DNA from: an uncultured Eubacteriales bacterium
GTDB taxonomy: Bacteria; Bacillota; Clostridia; Lachnospirales; Lachnospiraceae
Direction of reading: 5' to 3'
DNA length: 64,000 bases
NCBI GenBank assembly: GCA_949292785.1
Contig: CASFBK010000005.1
Location: forward strand, 1-64,000
Position numbers and translations under genes: made by a program
Shown here: positions 17,100 to 24,638 of the stretch, one piece after another
Position numbering within the stretch: the first letter of the stretch is position 1
Layout: every line of letters begins with the position of its first letter
The notes under the pieces: generated by a model
Seen by the model: the letters and a program-made list of their open reading frames with translations, nothing else
The model's database searches: none
Told to the model about the DNA's origin: nothing

Positions 17100-17822
17100 A
17101 TGACAATAGACGCTAAAGATTTGCTCAACAGTATCTTAGAAAGTCTTTCCCGCATTGATTACGTGAAGCCGGAAGACCTTCCAAATATAGATTTATACAT
17201 GGATCAGGTGACTACCTTCATGGATTCCCAGCTTGCTGTATCCAAACGTCATCCGGAGGATAAGGTACTTACTAAGACCATGATTAACAATTACGCGAAG
17301 AACAATCTTCTTCCACCACCGGTAAAGAAGAAATATTCCAAGGAACATCTTCTTGCTCTTATTTTTATCTATTATTTTAAGAATATTCTGAGCATTGGAG
17401 ATATTCAGGAGATTTTAAATCCTATCACAGATAAGTATTTTGCTTCTGACCTGAACTTTAACCTGGAAGATATTTACTCTGAAGTATTTCGTCTGGAAAA
17501 AGCTGAGGTATTGAATCTTCAAAAGGATATTACAAAAAAATACAATACCAGCCGTCAGACTTTTCTGGACATTCCGGAAGATATTTCCGAAGAGGACAAG
17601 GCTGACTTGCAACAATTTGCCTTTATCTGTATGCTGAGCTTTGATGTATATGTAAAAAAGCAGTTGATTGAAAAACTCATTGACTTAAAGGCAGCAGACC
17701 GTGAAAAAAAAGAAGAACAGAAAAAAGCTGAGGAACAGGCTGCTTCTAAGTCTGGAAAAGACAAATCCAAGGAAAAGGATGTCAAAAAGAAATCGGAAAA
17801 AGAAGAAGCAAGAGATAAATAG
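17100..17822 (+). CDS. DUF1836 domain protein
   Basis: A 240-residue protein with a DUF1836 core: the stretch DKVLTKTMINNYAKNNLLPPPVKKKYSKEH near residues 57-86 is the family hallmark and resembles a MerR-type winged helix, followed by LIFIYYFKNILSIGDIQ. DUF1836 proteins are putative DNA-binding regulators of Firmicutes, with no target known to me. The last ~40 residues are a K/E/A-rich, probably disordered tail. The ATG at 17,100 is preferred because GAGGTG lies 7 nt upstream; the frame is open to 17,052. It converges on the amino-acid transporter operon, separated by a shared terminator. Confidence 0.8.
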   Translation: MTIDAKDLLNSILESLSRIDYVKPEDLPNIDLYMDQVTTFMDSQLAVSKRHPEDKVLTKTMINNYAKNNLLPPPVKKKYSKEHLLALIFIYYFKNILSIGDIQEILNPITDKYFASDLNFNLEDIYSEVFRLEKAEVLNLQKDITKKYNTSRQTFLDIPEDISEEDKADLQQFAFICMLSFDVYVKKQLIEKLIDLKAADREKKEEQKKAEEQAASKSGKDKSKEKDVKKKSEKEEARDK

Positions 17823-17837
17823 TATCTGAAAAGAACT

Positions 17838-17870
17838 GCCGCGCTAATGATTTTTTATCGTTAGCGCGGC
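17838..17870. terminator. Bidirectional terminator between convergent genes
   Basis: Arms GCCGCGCTAATGA and TCGTTAGCGCGGC (13 bp with one wobble) and an 8-nt T-rich loop. The plus strand continues AAACTTTTTA; the minus side has AGTTCTTTTC. It lies between the DUF1836 gene and the ABC ATPase gene. Confidence 0.85.
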
Positions 17871-17892
17871 AAACTTTTTATCATCCATCTAA

Positions 17893-18630
17893 CTATAACA
17901 CTTTGGATAAAAATTCTTGTAGTCTTGGATTCTTCGGTTGGGCAAAGAATTCCTGAGGCGTGTTTTCTTCCCGAATCACGCCCTCATCAATGAACATGAC
18001 TCTGGAAGCTACCTCCCTTGCAAATCCCATTTCATGAGTTACTACTACCATAGTCATACCGTCACGTGCAAGTTCTTTCATAATGCCAAGTACCTCGCCT
18101 ACCATTTCCGGGTCCAGCGCTGAAGTCGGCTCGTCGAAAAGCATCACATCCGGATTCATTGCAAGTGCTCTTGCAATGGCAACACGCTGTTTTTGTCCAC
18201 CGGAAAGCATCGCCGGATATGCATCTGCCTTATCCGGAAGCCCTACCCTCTCTAACAGTTCCTTTGCTCTTTTCTCTGCCTCTTCCTTTGTCATTAAGCC
18301 AAGCTTTACGGGTGCCAGCGTAATGTTATCCCGAATGTTCATATTGGCAAACAGATTGAACTGCTGAAATACCATACCAATTTTCTGTCTTATCCGGTCT
18401 ACATCTGTACCCGGCGCTGTAATTTCTTTTCCTTCAAAAATCACACTTCCGCTGGTTGGCTGCTCCAACAGATTCAGGGAGCGTAAAAAAGTTGATTTTC
18501 CACATCCGGAAGGACCAATAATCGCTACTACCTCACCCTGACAGATTTTGGTATCAATTCCCTTTAACACCTGGTGTTCACCGAAGCCTTTATGTAAATC
18601 TCTTACTTCTATTAATACATTATCGTTCAT
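17893..18630 (-). CDS. Polar amino-acid ABC transporter, ATP-binding protein
   Basis: A 245-residue ATPase of the GlnQ/ArtP/HisP class: Walker [13 protein letters not shown] near residues 38-49, Q-loop [11 protein letters not shown], signature [16 protein letters not shown], Walker [15 protein letters not shown] and switch H in [11 protein letters not shown]. Powers uptake of a polar amino acid such as glutamine, cystine or arginine; the substrate cannot be fixed. It is the last gene of binding protein-permease-ATPase and overlaps the permease gene by 11 nt. Confidence 0.93.
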   Translation of the reverse strand: MNDNVLIEVRDLHKGFGEHQVLKGIDTKICQGEVVAIIGPSGCGKSTFLRSLNLLEQPTSGSVIFEGKEITAPGTDVDRIRQKIGMVFQQFNLFANMNIRDNITLAPVKLGLMTKEEAEKRAKELLERVGLPDKADAYPAMLSGGQKQRVAIARALAMNPDVMLFDEPTSALDPEMVGEVLGIMKELARDGMTMVVVTHEMGFAREVASRVMFIDEGVIREENTPQEFFAQPKNPRLQEFLSKVL

Positions 18631-19309
18631 TGACTCTCAGTCTCCTTTCCAGTCTTTCCATACAATAAGAAAGTCCCATAACCAGAATCAGATAAATCAA
18701 TGCAACTGCTAGTAAGGGCATCATTGCTGAAAAAGTAATTCCACGAATGATATCTCCGCCATGGGTCAGGTCTGTCAGACCAATATAACCACTGATAGAG
18801 GTTTCCTTTAACAATACGATAAATTCATTTCCAAGGGCGGGAAGCACATTTTTAAATGCCTGGGGCATAATAATGTAACGCATGGTCTGCTTATAGTTCA
18901 GTCCAAGGCTTCTTCCGGCCTCGAACTGTCCGTGGTCTACAGCCATAATACCGGAGCGGACAATTTCTGCCACATACGCACCGGAGTTTAATCCAAAAGC
19001 GATAAATGCTACCACAAGCTTTGGAACATTTACGGATGCAAAAATTACATAGTAAATAATTAACAGCTGTATCATGGTGGGGGTTCCGCGTATTACGGTA
19101 AGATATACCTTACACAATGCATTGGCTATCTTCATATGCCCTGTTTTGTCGTGATTCGAACGGATAATTGCTACCAGAAAACCTATGGCAATTCCCACTA
19201 CAACTGCCAACAGGGAAATAATAATCGTATTCTTTAGTCCCTCTAAAATATACTGATACCGATTTTGATCTATAAAATTTAGTTTAAACTCATCTATGAA
19301 CTGCTGCAA
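18620..19309 (-). CDS. Polar amino-acid ABC transporter, permease
   Basis: A 229-residue inner-membrane permease of the HisM/GlnP class with about five membrane segments. It begins with the usual cytoplasmic helix, then [23 protein letters not shown], the proline-containing [14 protein letters not shown] motif, and the EAA loop [29 protein letters not shown] that couples to the ATPase. Homodimer expected since only one permease gene is present. 19 nt downstream of the binding-protein gene. Confidence 0.93.
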   Translation of the reverse strand: MQQFIDEFKLNFIDQNRYQYILEGLKNTIIISLLAVVVGIAIGFLVAIIRSNHDKTGHMKIANALCKVYLTVIRGTPTMIQLLIIYYVIFASVNVPKLVVAFIAFGLNSGAYVAEIVRSGIMAVDHGQFEAGRSLGLNYKQTMRYIIMPQAFKNVLPALGNEFIVLLKETSISGYIGLTDLTHGGDIIRGITFSAMMPLLAVALIYLILVMGLSYCMERLERRLRVNER

Positions 19310-19328
19310 GCTTCTTCCTCCATCCGGT

Positions 19329-20129
19329 TTATTTTGCTCTTACAATAATCACCTGTTTTGATTTTGCATAGGTATCTGTAAAGTCAATACTCTGCAGTCT
19401 TTCTTCTGTTACTGTCATACCTGCTACACCAATATCTGCTTTTCCAGACTGTACTGCATTGATAATCGCATCAAAGTCCATATCTACAATCTCAAGCTCC
19501 ATACCCAGCTTATCTGCGATTGCCTGTGCCATTTCTGCATCAAGACCTACGATTTCTCCATTTTCATAATATTCATACGGCTTAAATGCTGCATTCGTCG
19601 CCATTACAAGCTTCCCATTTGAACGGTCTACATCTGCCGGAGATTCATAAGGACAGGTTCCCTGGGTATCGCCACTATAATTTGCAACTATCTGATCCAG
19701 AACGCCTTCTTCCTTTAACTCTGCCAGCGCAACATTAATTTTTTCCTTTAATTCGGTGTTATTTTTAGAAATTGCAATGGCATAATCTTCGTCTGCATAT
19801 TCTGTATCCAGAATTTTTAAATCCTTATTATCCGCTACAAATGCCTCAGCCGGTTCCGAATCAATGACCACACAGTCAATCTTTCCCTGCTTTAAGGACT
19901 GTACGGCATCGGCTCCTTTTTTGTAACGCTCAATCTTAGTTCCTGCGTCGTCTCCTTCGTAGTCATCGGTCACATAAGTATCACCTGTGGTTCCAAGTTG
20001 TACACCAATGGTCTTTCCTTCCATATCGTCTACCGAAAATACTTCATTTGCCTTTACTCCACAACCAGTTAAGGACAGAGTCATCGCTCCTGTCAGCAGT
20101 AATGCTGCAATTTTCATTCTTTTTTTCAT
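19329..20129 (-). CDS. Amino-acid ABC transporter binding lipoprotein, apparently circularly permuted
   Basis: A 266-residue lipoprotein with a signal peptide and lipobox LSLTGCG (Cys near residue 23). Usual family-3 binding proteins run lobe 1a - lobe 2 - lobe 1b. Here the first half (DDMEGKTIGVQLGTTGD ... INVALAELKEEGVLDQIVANY, residues ~35-155) is what normally forms the C-terminal half, and the second half (KLVMATNAAFKPYEYY ... GVAGMTVTEERLQSIDFTDTYAKSKQVIIV, residues ~174-264) is what normally follows the signal peptide. The two join through a short SGDTQGTCPYESPADVDRSNG linker. No frameshift is involved, and the reading frame and operon are intact. Binds the transported amino acid outside the membrane. 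Confidence 0.88.
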   Translation of the reverse strand: MKKRMKIAALLLTGAMTLSLTGCGVKANEVFSVDDMEGKTIGVQLGTTGDTYVTDDYEGDDAGTKIERYKKGADAVQSLKQGKIDCVVIDSEPAEAFVADNKDLKILDTEYADEDYAIAISKNNTELKEKINVALAELKEEGVLDQIVANYSGDTQGTCPYESPADVDRSNGKLVMATNAAFKPYEYYENGEIVGLDAEMAQAIADKLGMELEIVDMDFDAIINAVQSGKADIGVAGMTVTEERLQSIDFTDTYAKSKQVIIVRAK

Positions 20130-20193
20130 AAATAATTCCTCCTAAATTTTATTTCTTCCCTTTTGGGGCATTTTTATGGTTATTCCTGCATAA

Positions 20194-20214
20194 ATATACA
20201 CGAAGTATATTATA
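20194..20214 (-). promoter_or_regulatory. -10 box and dyad before the amino-acid transporter
   Basis: On the minus strand TATAAT (20,209-20,214) lies ~80 nt before the start codon. Directly downstream and overlapping its end is the dyad ATATAC-ACGAA-GTATAT (20,194-20,210), covering the expected transcription start. The -35 box is less clear (GTTGTA-like). A repressor site is likely; which regulator is unknown. Confidence 0.55.
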
Positions 20215-20293
20215 ACATATTTTTTTCAATTACAACTATTTGTTACGTTATTTTTTATTATTTTTTGTCAAATCCTTATTGCTTTTTACCTAT

Positions 20294-20322
20294 TGTACTG
20301 TTACAATAATACAGTAGATAAT
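20294..20322 (+). promoter_or_regulatory. Promoter with spacer dyad before the CPBP gene
   Basis: TTGTAC (20,294-20,299) and GATAAT (20,317-20,322) are 17 nt apart. The dyad TACTGT-N9-ACAGTA (20,296-20,316) fills the spacer between the two hexamers, the placement expected for an operator that controls polymerase access. The AAAGGAAG ribosome site follows at ~20,333. Confidence 0.6.
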
Positions 20323-20346
20323 GAAAAAAGTGAAAGGAAGAATGAT

Positions 20347-21207
20347 ATGAAGAAAATATTAAAAAAAACCGGCAGTATTCTGTTCTGTCTCCTTCCGGTT
20401 TTACTGGCACTGGCAATCCAGTTTGCCGTTTCCATCCCGGCAGTCATACTGAAAATTATTACTTTGATTGCAGAAAATCCAGATATCTTATCTGATATGG
20501 ACCTCTATTTGAATACTATTCTCACCTCTATGGATGGGGTTTTTCTTTCTGCTGTTTCCGCTATTTATGCTGTGATTGCAGCTCTTATCATGGGCTTTTG
20601 GTACTGGAAGAAATTCGCTCCTAAGAAAGTCCCAAAACGCAAGGTCGGACAGATTATTAATCTTAAAATGTTCGCTGGACTGCTGGCACTGATGATTGGG
20701 ATGCAGTACCTTTCTACCTATATTGTAAATCTGGTTTATCTCATCAATCCGGCATGGTATGAAACCTATGAGAAACTGATGGACAATATGGGATTTTCAG
20801 ATGTATCATGGGTTCTTGTCATTTACTCTGTCATCATTGCGCCTATCAGTGAGGAACTGATTTTCCGCGGTGTCACAATGCACTATGCCCAGAAAGCCAT
20901 GCCATTGTGGATTGCAAACATCTTTCAGGCAATTCTCTTCGGTGCCTTCCACGGAAATGTGGTGCAGGGTACTTATGCCTTTGTGGTAGGATTGTTCTGC
21001 GGATATGTGTGCTATCGCGGTGGCAGCATTTATTTATCTATCCTCTTCCATATGTTGTTTAATATCTGGGGTACTTTTGTTCCCGGAAACTTCTTTTATA
21101 CCGGTGATTCTGTCCTGATACACATTCTTATGTTCCTGGTGACAGTTGCCGTTGCTTTCCTTGGTTTCTTTTTATATCACCGGGGAGCAGCCGAGAGAGA
21201 ATCTTAA
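20347..21207 (+). CDS. CPBP-family intramembrane metalloprotease
   Basis: A 286-residue polytopic membrane protein with the Abi/CPBP (Rce1-like) motifs: SEELIFRGV (EExxxR) near residues 177-185, FGAFHGN (FxxxH) near 213-219, and the third motif ILFHMLFNIWG (HxxxN). Seven to eight membrane segments are visible. Such proteases cleave prenylated or membrane-bound peptides and in Gram-positives are often tied to bacteriocin maturation or immunity; no bacteriocin gene was seen nearby. The ATG at 20,347 has AAAGGAAG upstream; the frame extends to 20,293 but that part overlaps the promoter. Confidence 0.88.
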   Translation: MKKILKKTGSILFCLLPVLLALAIQFAVSIPAVILKIITLIAENPDILSDMDLYLNTILTSMDGVFLSAVSAIYAVIAALIMGFWYWKKFAPKKVPKRKVGQIINLKMFAGLLALMIGMQYLSTYIVNLVYLINPAWYETYEKLMDNMGFSDVSWVLVIYSVIIAPISEELIFRGVTMHYAQKAMPLWIANIFQAILFGAFHGNVVQGTYAFVVGLFCGYVCYRGGSIYLSILFHMLFNIWGTFVPGNFFYTGDSVLIHILMFLVTVAVAFLGFFLYHRGAAERES

Positions 21208-21215
21208 ACAAAATA

Positions 21216-21250
21216 AGGCAGCTCCAACTACCGATTGGATGCTACCTTTT
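21216..21250. terminator. Terminator between convergent CPBP and ychF genes
   Basis: Imperfect arms AGGCAGC-TCCAA and TTGGATGCTACCT form a stem followed by TTTTCTTT on the plus strand. It lies directly after the CPBP stop codon. Confidence 0.6.
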
Positions 21251-21280
21251 CTTTCAATCAAACGATTTCCAACAAAACTC

Positions 21281-22381
21281 TTATACATTGAAACGGAACA
21301 AAATAACATCTCCGTCTTTTACCACATACTCTTTTCCTTCCAGTCCTACCAGTCCCTTTTCCTTTGCTGCTGCAATGGAGCCGCAGTCCAGTAAGTCCTG
21401 ATAATTCACAACCTCTGCACGAATAAATCCACGCTCAAAATCTGTATGAATCTTTCCTGCTGCCTGCGGTGCTTTTGTCCCTTTCTTAATGGTCCATGCT
21501 CTTGTCTCGTCTTCTCCGGAGGTAAGATAACTGATTAAGCCGAGCAGACTGTAGCTTGCCTTAATTAACTTCTCAAGACCGGATTCCTTTAATCCGAGTT
21601 CTTCTAAGAACATTGCCTTTTCATCGTCTTCTAACTCCGCCATTTCCTGCTCAATCTGGGCACAGATAACAAATACCTCACTGTTTTCTTTTGATGCCAG
21701 TGCTTTTACATTCTGCACATGAGCATTATCGGCTCCGTCGTTTGCCAAATCATCTTCTGCAACATTCGCTGCATAAATTACCGGCTTTGCAGTTAAGAGA
21801 TTATAGGATTTAAACCATTCTACTTCATCCTCATCTTCGGATAATTCAAACGCCTTTGCCATATTTCCTTCTTCCAGATGTGCTTTTAGCGCCTCTAACA
21901 ATTTCAACTCTTTTGCCAGCGTTTTGTCCATTCTTGCCTGTTTTGCTACCTTTGCAATACGACGCTCTAAAATCTCGATATCAGAAAAAATAAGCTCCAG
22001 ATTAATGGTCTCAATATCTCTTGCCGGGTCCACGCTTCCGTCCACATGCACTACGTTGGTGTCCTCAAAGCATCTTACTACGTGTACAATAGCATCTACT
22101 TCTCTGATGTTGGCAAGGAACTGGTTTCCCAGACCCTCTCCCTTGCTGGCACCTTTTACAAGACCTGCAATATCTACGAATTCAATGACAGCCGGTGTTA
22201 CCTTTTTGGAGTGATATAAGTCACCCAGCTTCTTTAAACGTTCATCCGGAACCGTTACGATTCCCACATTGGGGTCTATGGTACAGAAAGGATAATTCGC
22301 CGATTCTGCTCCTGCCTTTGTCAAAGAGTTAAATAATGTACTTTTTCCTACGTTTGGTAATCCTACAATACCTAATTTCAT
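21281..22381 (-). CDS. ychF: Redox-regulated ATPase YchF (Obg-like)
   Basis: A 366-residue YchF/OLA1-type P-loop protein: G1 [15 protein letters not shown] near residues 7-21, G3-like [18 protein letters not shown] near 69-86, coiled insert in the middle, and the C-terminal TGS domain ([31 protein letters not shown]...). The G4 position reads AANV rather than the classic NKxD, which fits the ATP preference of this family. It associates with ribosomes and takes part in stress responses. It stands downstream of thiN, 25 nt away, and may be the last gene of the long minus-strand operon. Confidence 0.95.
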   Translation of the reverse strand: MKLGIVGLPNVGKSTLFNSLTKAGAESANYPFCTIDPNVGIVTVPDERLKKLGDLYHSKKVTPAVIEFVDIAGLVKGASKGEGLGNQFLANIREVDAIVHVVRCFEDTNVVHVDGSVDPARDIETINLELIFSDIEILERRIAKVAKQARMDKTLAKELKLLEALKAHLEEGNMAKAFELSEDEDEVEWFKSYNLLTAKPVIYAANVAEDDLANDGADNAHVQNVKALASKENSEVFVICAQIEQEMAELEDDEKAMFLEELGLKESGLEKLIKASYSLLGLISYLTSGEDETRAWTIKKGTKAPQAAGKIHTDFERGFIRAEVVNYQDLLDCGSIAAAKEKGLVGLEGKEYVVKDGDVILFRFNV

Positions 22382-22406
22382 GTTCTTTCCTCCAGATTGT
22401 TTCCAT

Positions 22407-23063
22407 CTATTTTTTATCCTTTGATTCCACCATCAGTAAAATGCCGTCTTCAAAAGAAATTTCTGCCTCATCCTCGCTAATCTCGTTGCTGACTCCTAAT
22501 GAATGATAACACGGAAGATTATAACTTTGCAAGGGATATTTCACTCCCTTAAGGGTCAGCCCCTTCACCTCCGGCGTAAAGGGAAACAGCGATACATAGT
22601 CCCCATACTGCTCCTCTCTTTTTAACCGGATTCCCTTGTTCAACATGCGGATACGGTTATAGCGGTCCACCATGATACATTCACAATTTCGTTCCATCGC
22701 CATACCCAGGAGATGAATATTGCCAAGCACATGGTCAAGCCTTGTTCCGGTTGCCCCTAACAACCATATTTTTTCACATCCTGCCTCGATGGCAGTACGC
22801 AGTGCAAGCTCTGTGTCGGTCTCATCCTTTTCCGGCTGAAACTTCAAAATCTCAATATCGGGATTATTTTCTTTGAAAAAATCTAATACCTCTTTTTTGA
22901 CCGAATCAAAATCTCCTACGATTTCGTCCGGAACCAATCCATTCCGATAAAAAAATTCCATGCCGCTGTCTGCCGCTATGACGAAATCACAGGTATTCTT
23001 TTTTATAAAATCTAAGGCGAAAGCATCCTCGATACTCCCACCTGTTACAATCAATGCCTGCAT
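22407..23063 (-). CDS. thiN: Thiamine pyrophosphokinase
   Basis: A 218-residue protein of the TPK family: FVIAADSGMEFFYRNGLVPDEIVGDFDS at residues ~27-55 with the substrate-binding D and GDFDS motif, KDETDTELALRTAIE near 79-93, and GATGTRLDHVLGNIHLL near 104-120. It converts thiamine to thiamine diphosphate with ATP. The 9-nt spacing to rpe and the rsgA-rpe-thiN order are standard for Firmicutes. Confidence 0.93.
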   Translation of the reverse strand: MQALIVTGGSIEDAFALDFIKKNTCDFVIAADSGMEFFYRNGLVPDEIVGDFDSVKKEVLDFFKENNPDIEILKFQPEKDETDTELALRTAIEAGCEKIWLLGATGTRLDHVLGNIHLLGMAMERNCECIMVDRYNRIRMLNKGIRLKREEQYGDYVSLFPFTPEVKGLTLKGVKYPLQSYNLPCYHSLGVSNEISEDEAEISFEDGILLMVESKDKK

Positions 23064-23072
23064 TCCCTTGTC

Positions 23073-23726
23073 CTATCCCTGCATCGCAGATAAAAAGTCT
23101 CTTACGTTCTTCTGAATATCTCCATGAAAAACCGCACTTCCTGCTACAATAATATTAGCTCCTGCTTCCATCACAGTTTTTACATTAGAAAGGTTAATAC
23201 CGCCATCTACCTCAATATCTGTTTTCAGACCTCTTTCCTCAATCATCCGTCTGAGTTTTTGAATCTTTTCCGTAGTATATTCAATATATTTCTGTCCTCC
23301 AAACCCCGGATTGACAGACATAAGGAGTACCATATCGAGCTTGGGCAGTACATACTCGAGTACACTTAAGTCCGTGGAGGGATTCAGCGCTACAGAAGCT
23401 AAAATCCCCTTTTCCTTGATGGCTTCGATGGTACGGTCCAGATGAACACAGCTTTCTGCGTGAACAGAAATAATATCTGCGCCACAATTCACAAAATCAT
23501 CAATATACCGTATCGGTTCGTCAATCATAAGATGCACATCAAAAATACGGTCCGTGTAGGGACGTATGGACTGAATCACCGGCATGCCATAGGAAATACT
23601 TGGCACAAAGCTTCCATCCATGACATCAATATGAACATATTCGGCTCCTGCTTCGTCAATGAGCTGTACCTGCTCTCCTAGTTTTGCAAAATCTGCAGAT
23701 AATATAGACGGTGATAAACAATTCAT
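23073..23726 (-). CDS. rpe: Ribulose-phosphate 3-epimerase
   Basis: A 217-residue TIM-barrel enzyme: LSPSILSADFAKLGEQ at the N-terminus, metal-binding HIDVMDGSFVPSISYG near residues 33-48, HLMI, VNPGFGGQKYIE and the final DGGINLSNVKTVMEAGANIIVAGSAVF phosphate site. It interconverts ribulose-5-phosphate and xylulose-5-phosphate in the pentose phosphate pathway. It follows rsgA by 9 nt. Confidence 0.96.
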   Translation of the reverse strand: MNCLSPSILSADFAKLGEQVQLIDEAGAEYVHIDVMDGSFVPSISYGMPVIQSIRPYTDRIFDVHLMIDEPIRYIDDFVNCGADIISVHAESCVHLDRTIEAIKEKGILASVALNPSTDLSVLEYVLPKLDMVLLMSVNPGFGGQKYIEYTTEKIQKLRRMIEERGLKTDIEVDGGINLSNVKTVMEAGANIIVAGSAVFHGDIQKNVRDFLSAMQG

Positions 23727-23735
23727 AACTTCCTC

Positions 23736-24614
23736 CTAATATTTCTTTACGTTTTTTAATTCCTCGTACATTGCCACGTAATTTTCATACCGTATCCGGC
23801 TGATTTTTCCTTCCTCTAATGCCTGCTTTACGCCGCAATCCGGCTCATGAATATGACTGCATCCCAAAAAGCGGCACTCCGGCTCGTACTCCTTAAACTC
23901 CTTAAAATATTCCTTTAGCTCTTCTTTTTCAAATCCCATAAGATACAGAGAACTGAATCCCGGTGTATCCATGATATAAGTATTATCCTTAATATGAATC
24001 AACTGGGAATGACGGGTCGTATGCTTACCTCTCTCAATTTTTTCACTGATATTCCCGGTTTCCATCTCAATTTCCGGCTGGAGCAGATTAATCAAAGAAG
24101 ACTTGCCTACTCCGGAAGGTCCTGCTACTGTAGTAGTCTTTCCTTCCAGCACTTTTTTTACCGCTTCCAGGCCTTCTTCCTTTCTGGCACTGGTAAAGAG
24201 AATATGATACCCACATTTCTGGTAAGTCTCTTCTAACTTTTGAAGCTCTTCTTCTGTAGCTAAATCCTGCTTATTAAAGCAGATTACCGTCTCTACCTGC
24301 TGCTGCTCCATCATAATCAAAAAACGGTCCAGCAGATTGAAGTTAGGCTTTGGCTTTGCCGCCGCAAAAATCACCATTGCCTGGTCGATATTTGCCACTG
24401 CCGGACGAATCAGTTCGTTCTTCCGTTCCAGAATACGACTGATATTTCCGGTCTTTTCTTCTTCACTTATAATATCAATCTCTACATTGTCTCCAACCAG
24501 AGGCTTTATTTTCTCTTTTCGGAAAATTCCTTTTGCCTTACATTCATAAACCCCGGCTCCTATTACGTGCACATAATAGAAGCCGGCGATTCCTTTGATA
24601 ATTTTTCCCTGCAT
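23736..24614 (-). CDS. rsgA: Ribosome small subunit-dependent GTPase A
   Basis: A 292-residue circularly permuted GTPase: OB-fold N-terminus (KIIKGIAGFYYVHV), then G4 CFNKQDLA, G5, G1 GPSGVGKSSLINLL near residues 168-181, and G3 DTPGFSSLYL; the C-terminal zinc site is CRFLGCSHIHEPDCGVKQAL. It releases maturation factors during late 30S assembly. The ATG at 24,614 fits the AGGA site better than the GTG at 24,620. Confidence 0.95.
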   Translation of the reverse strand: MQGKIIKGIAGFYYVHVIGAGVYECKAKGIFRKEKIKPLVGDNVEIDIISEEEKTGNISRILERKNELIRPAVANIDQAMVIFAAAKPKPNFNLLDRFLIMMEQQQVETVICFNKQDLATEEELQKLEETYQKCGYHILFTSARKEEGLEAVKKVLEGKTTTVAGPSGVGKSSLINLLQPEIEMETGNISEKIERGKHTTRHSQLIHIKDNTYIMDTPGFSSLYLMGFEKEELKEYFKEFKEYEPECRFLGCSHIHEPDCGVKQALEEGKISRIRYENYVAMYEELKNVKKY

Positions 24615-24638
24615 ACACACTTCCTGTTTTCTGGAATT

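Noticed and set aside
24618-24620. GTG start for rsgA
   Set aside because: The ATG six bases later has better spacing from the AGGA site.
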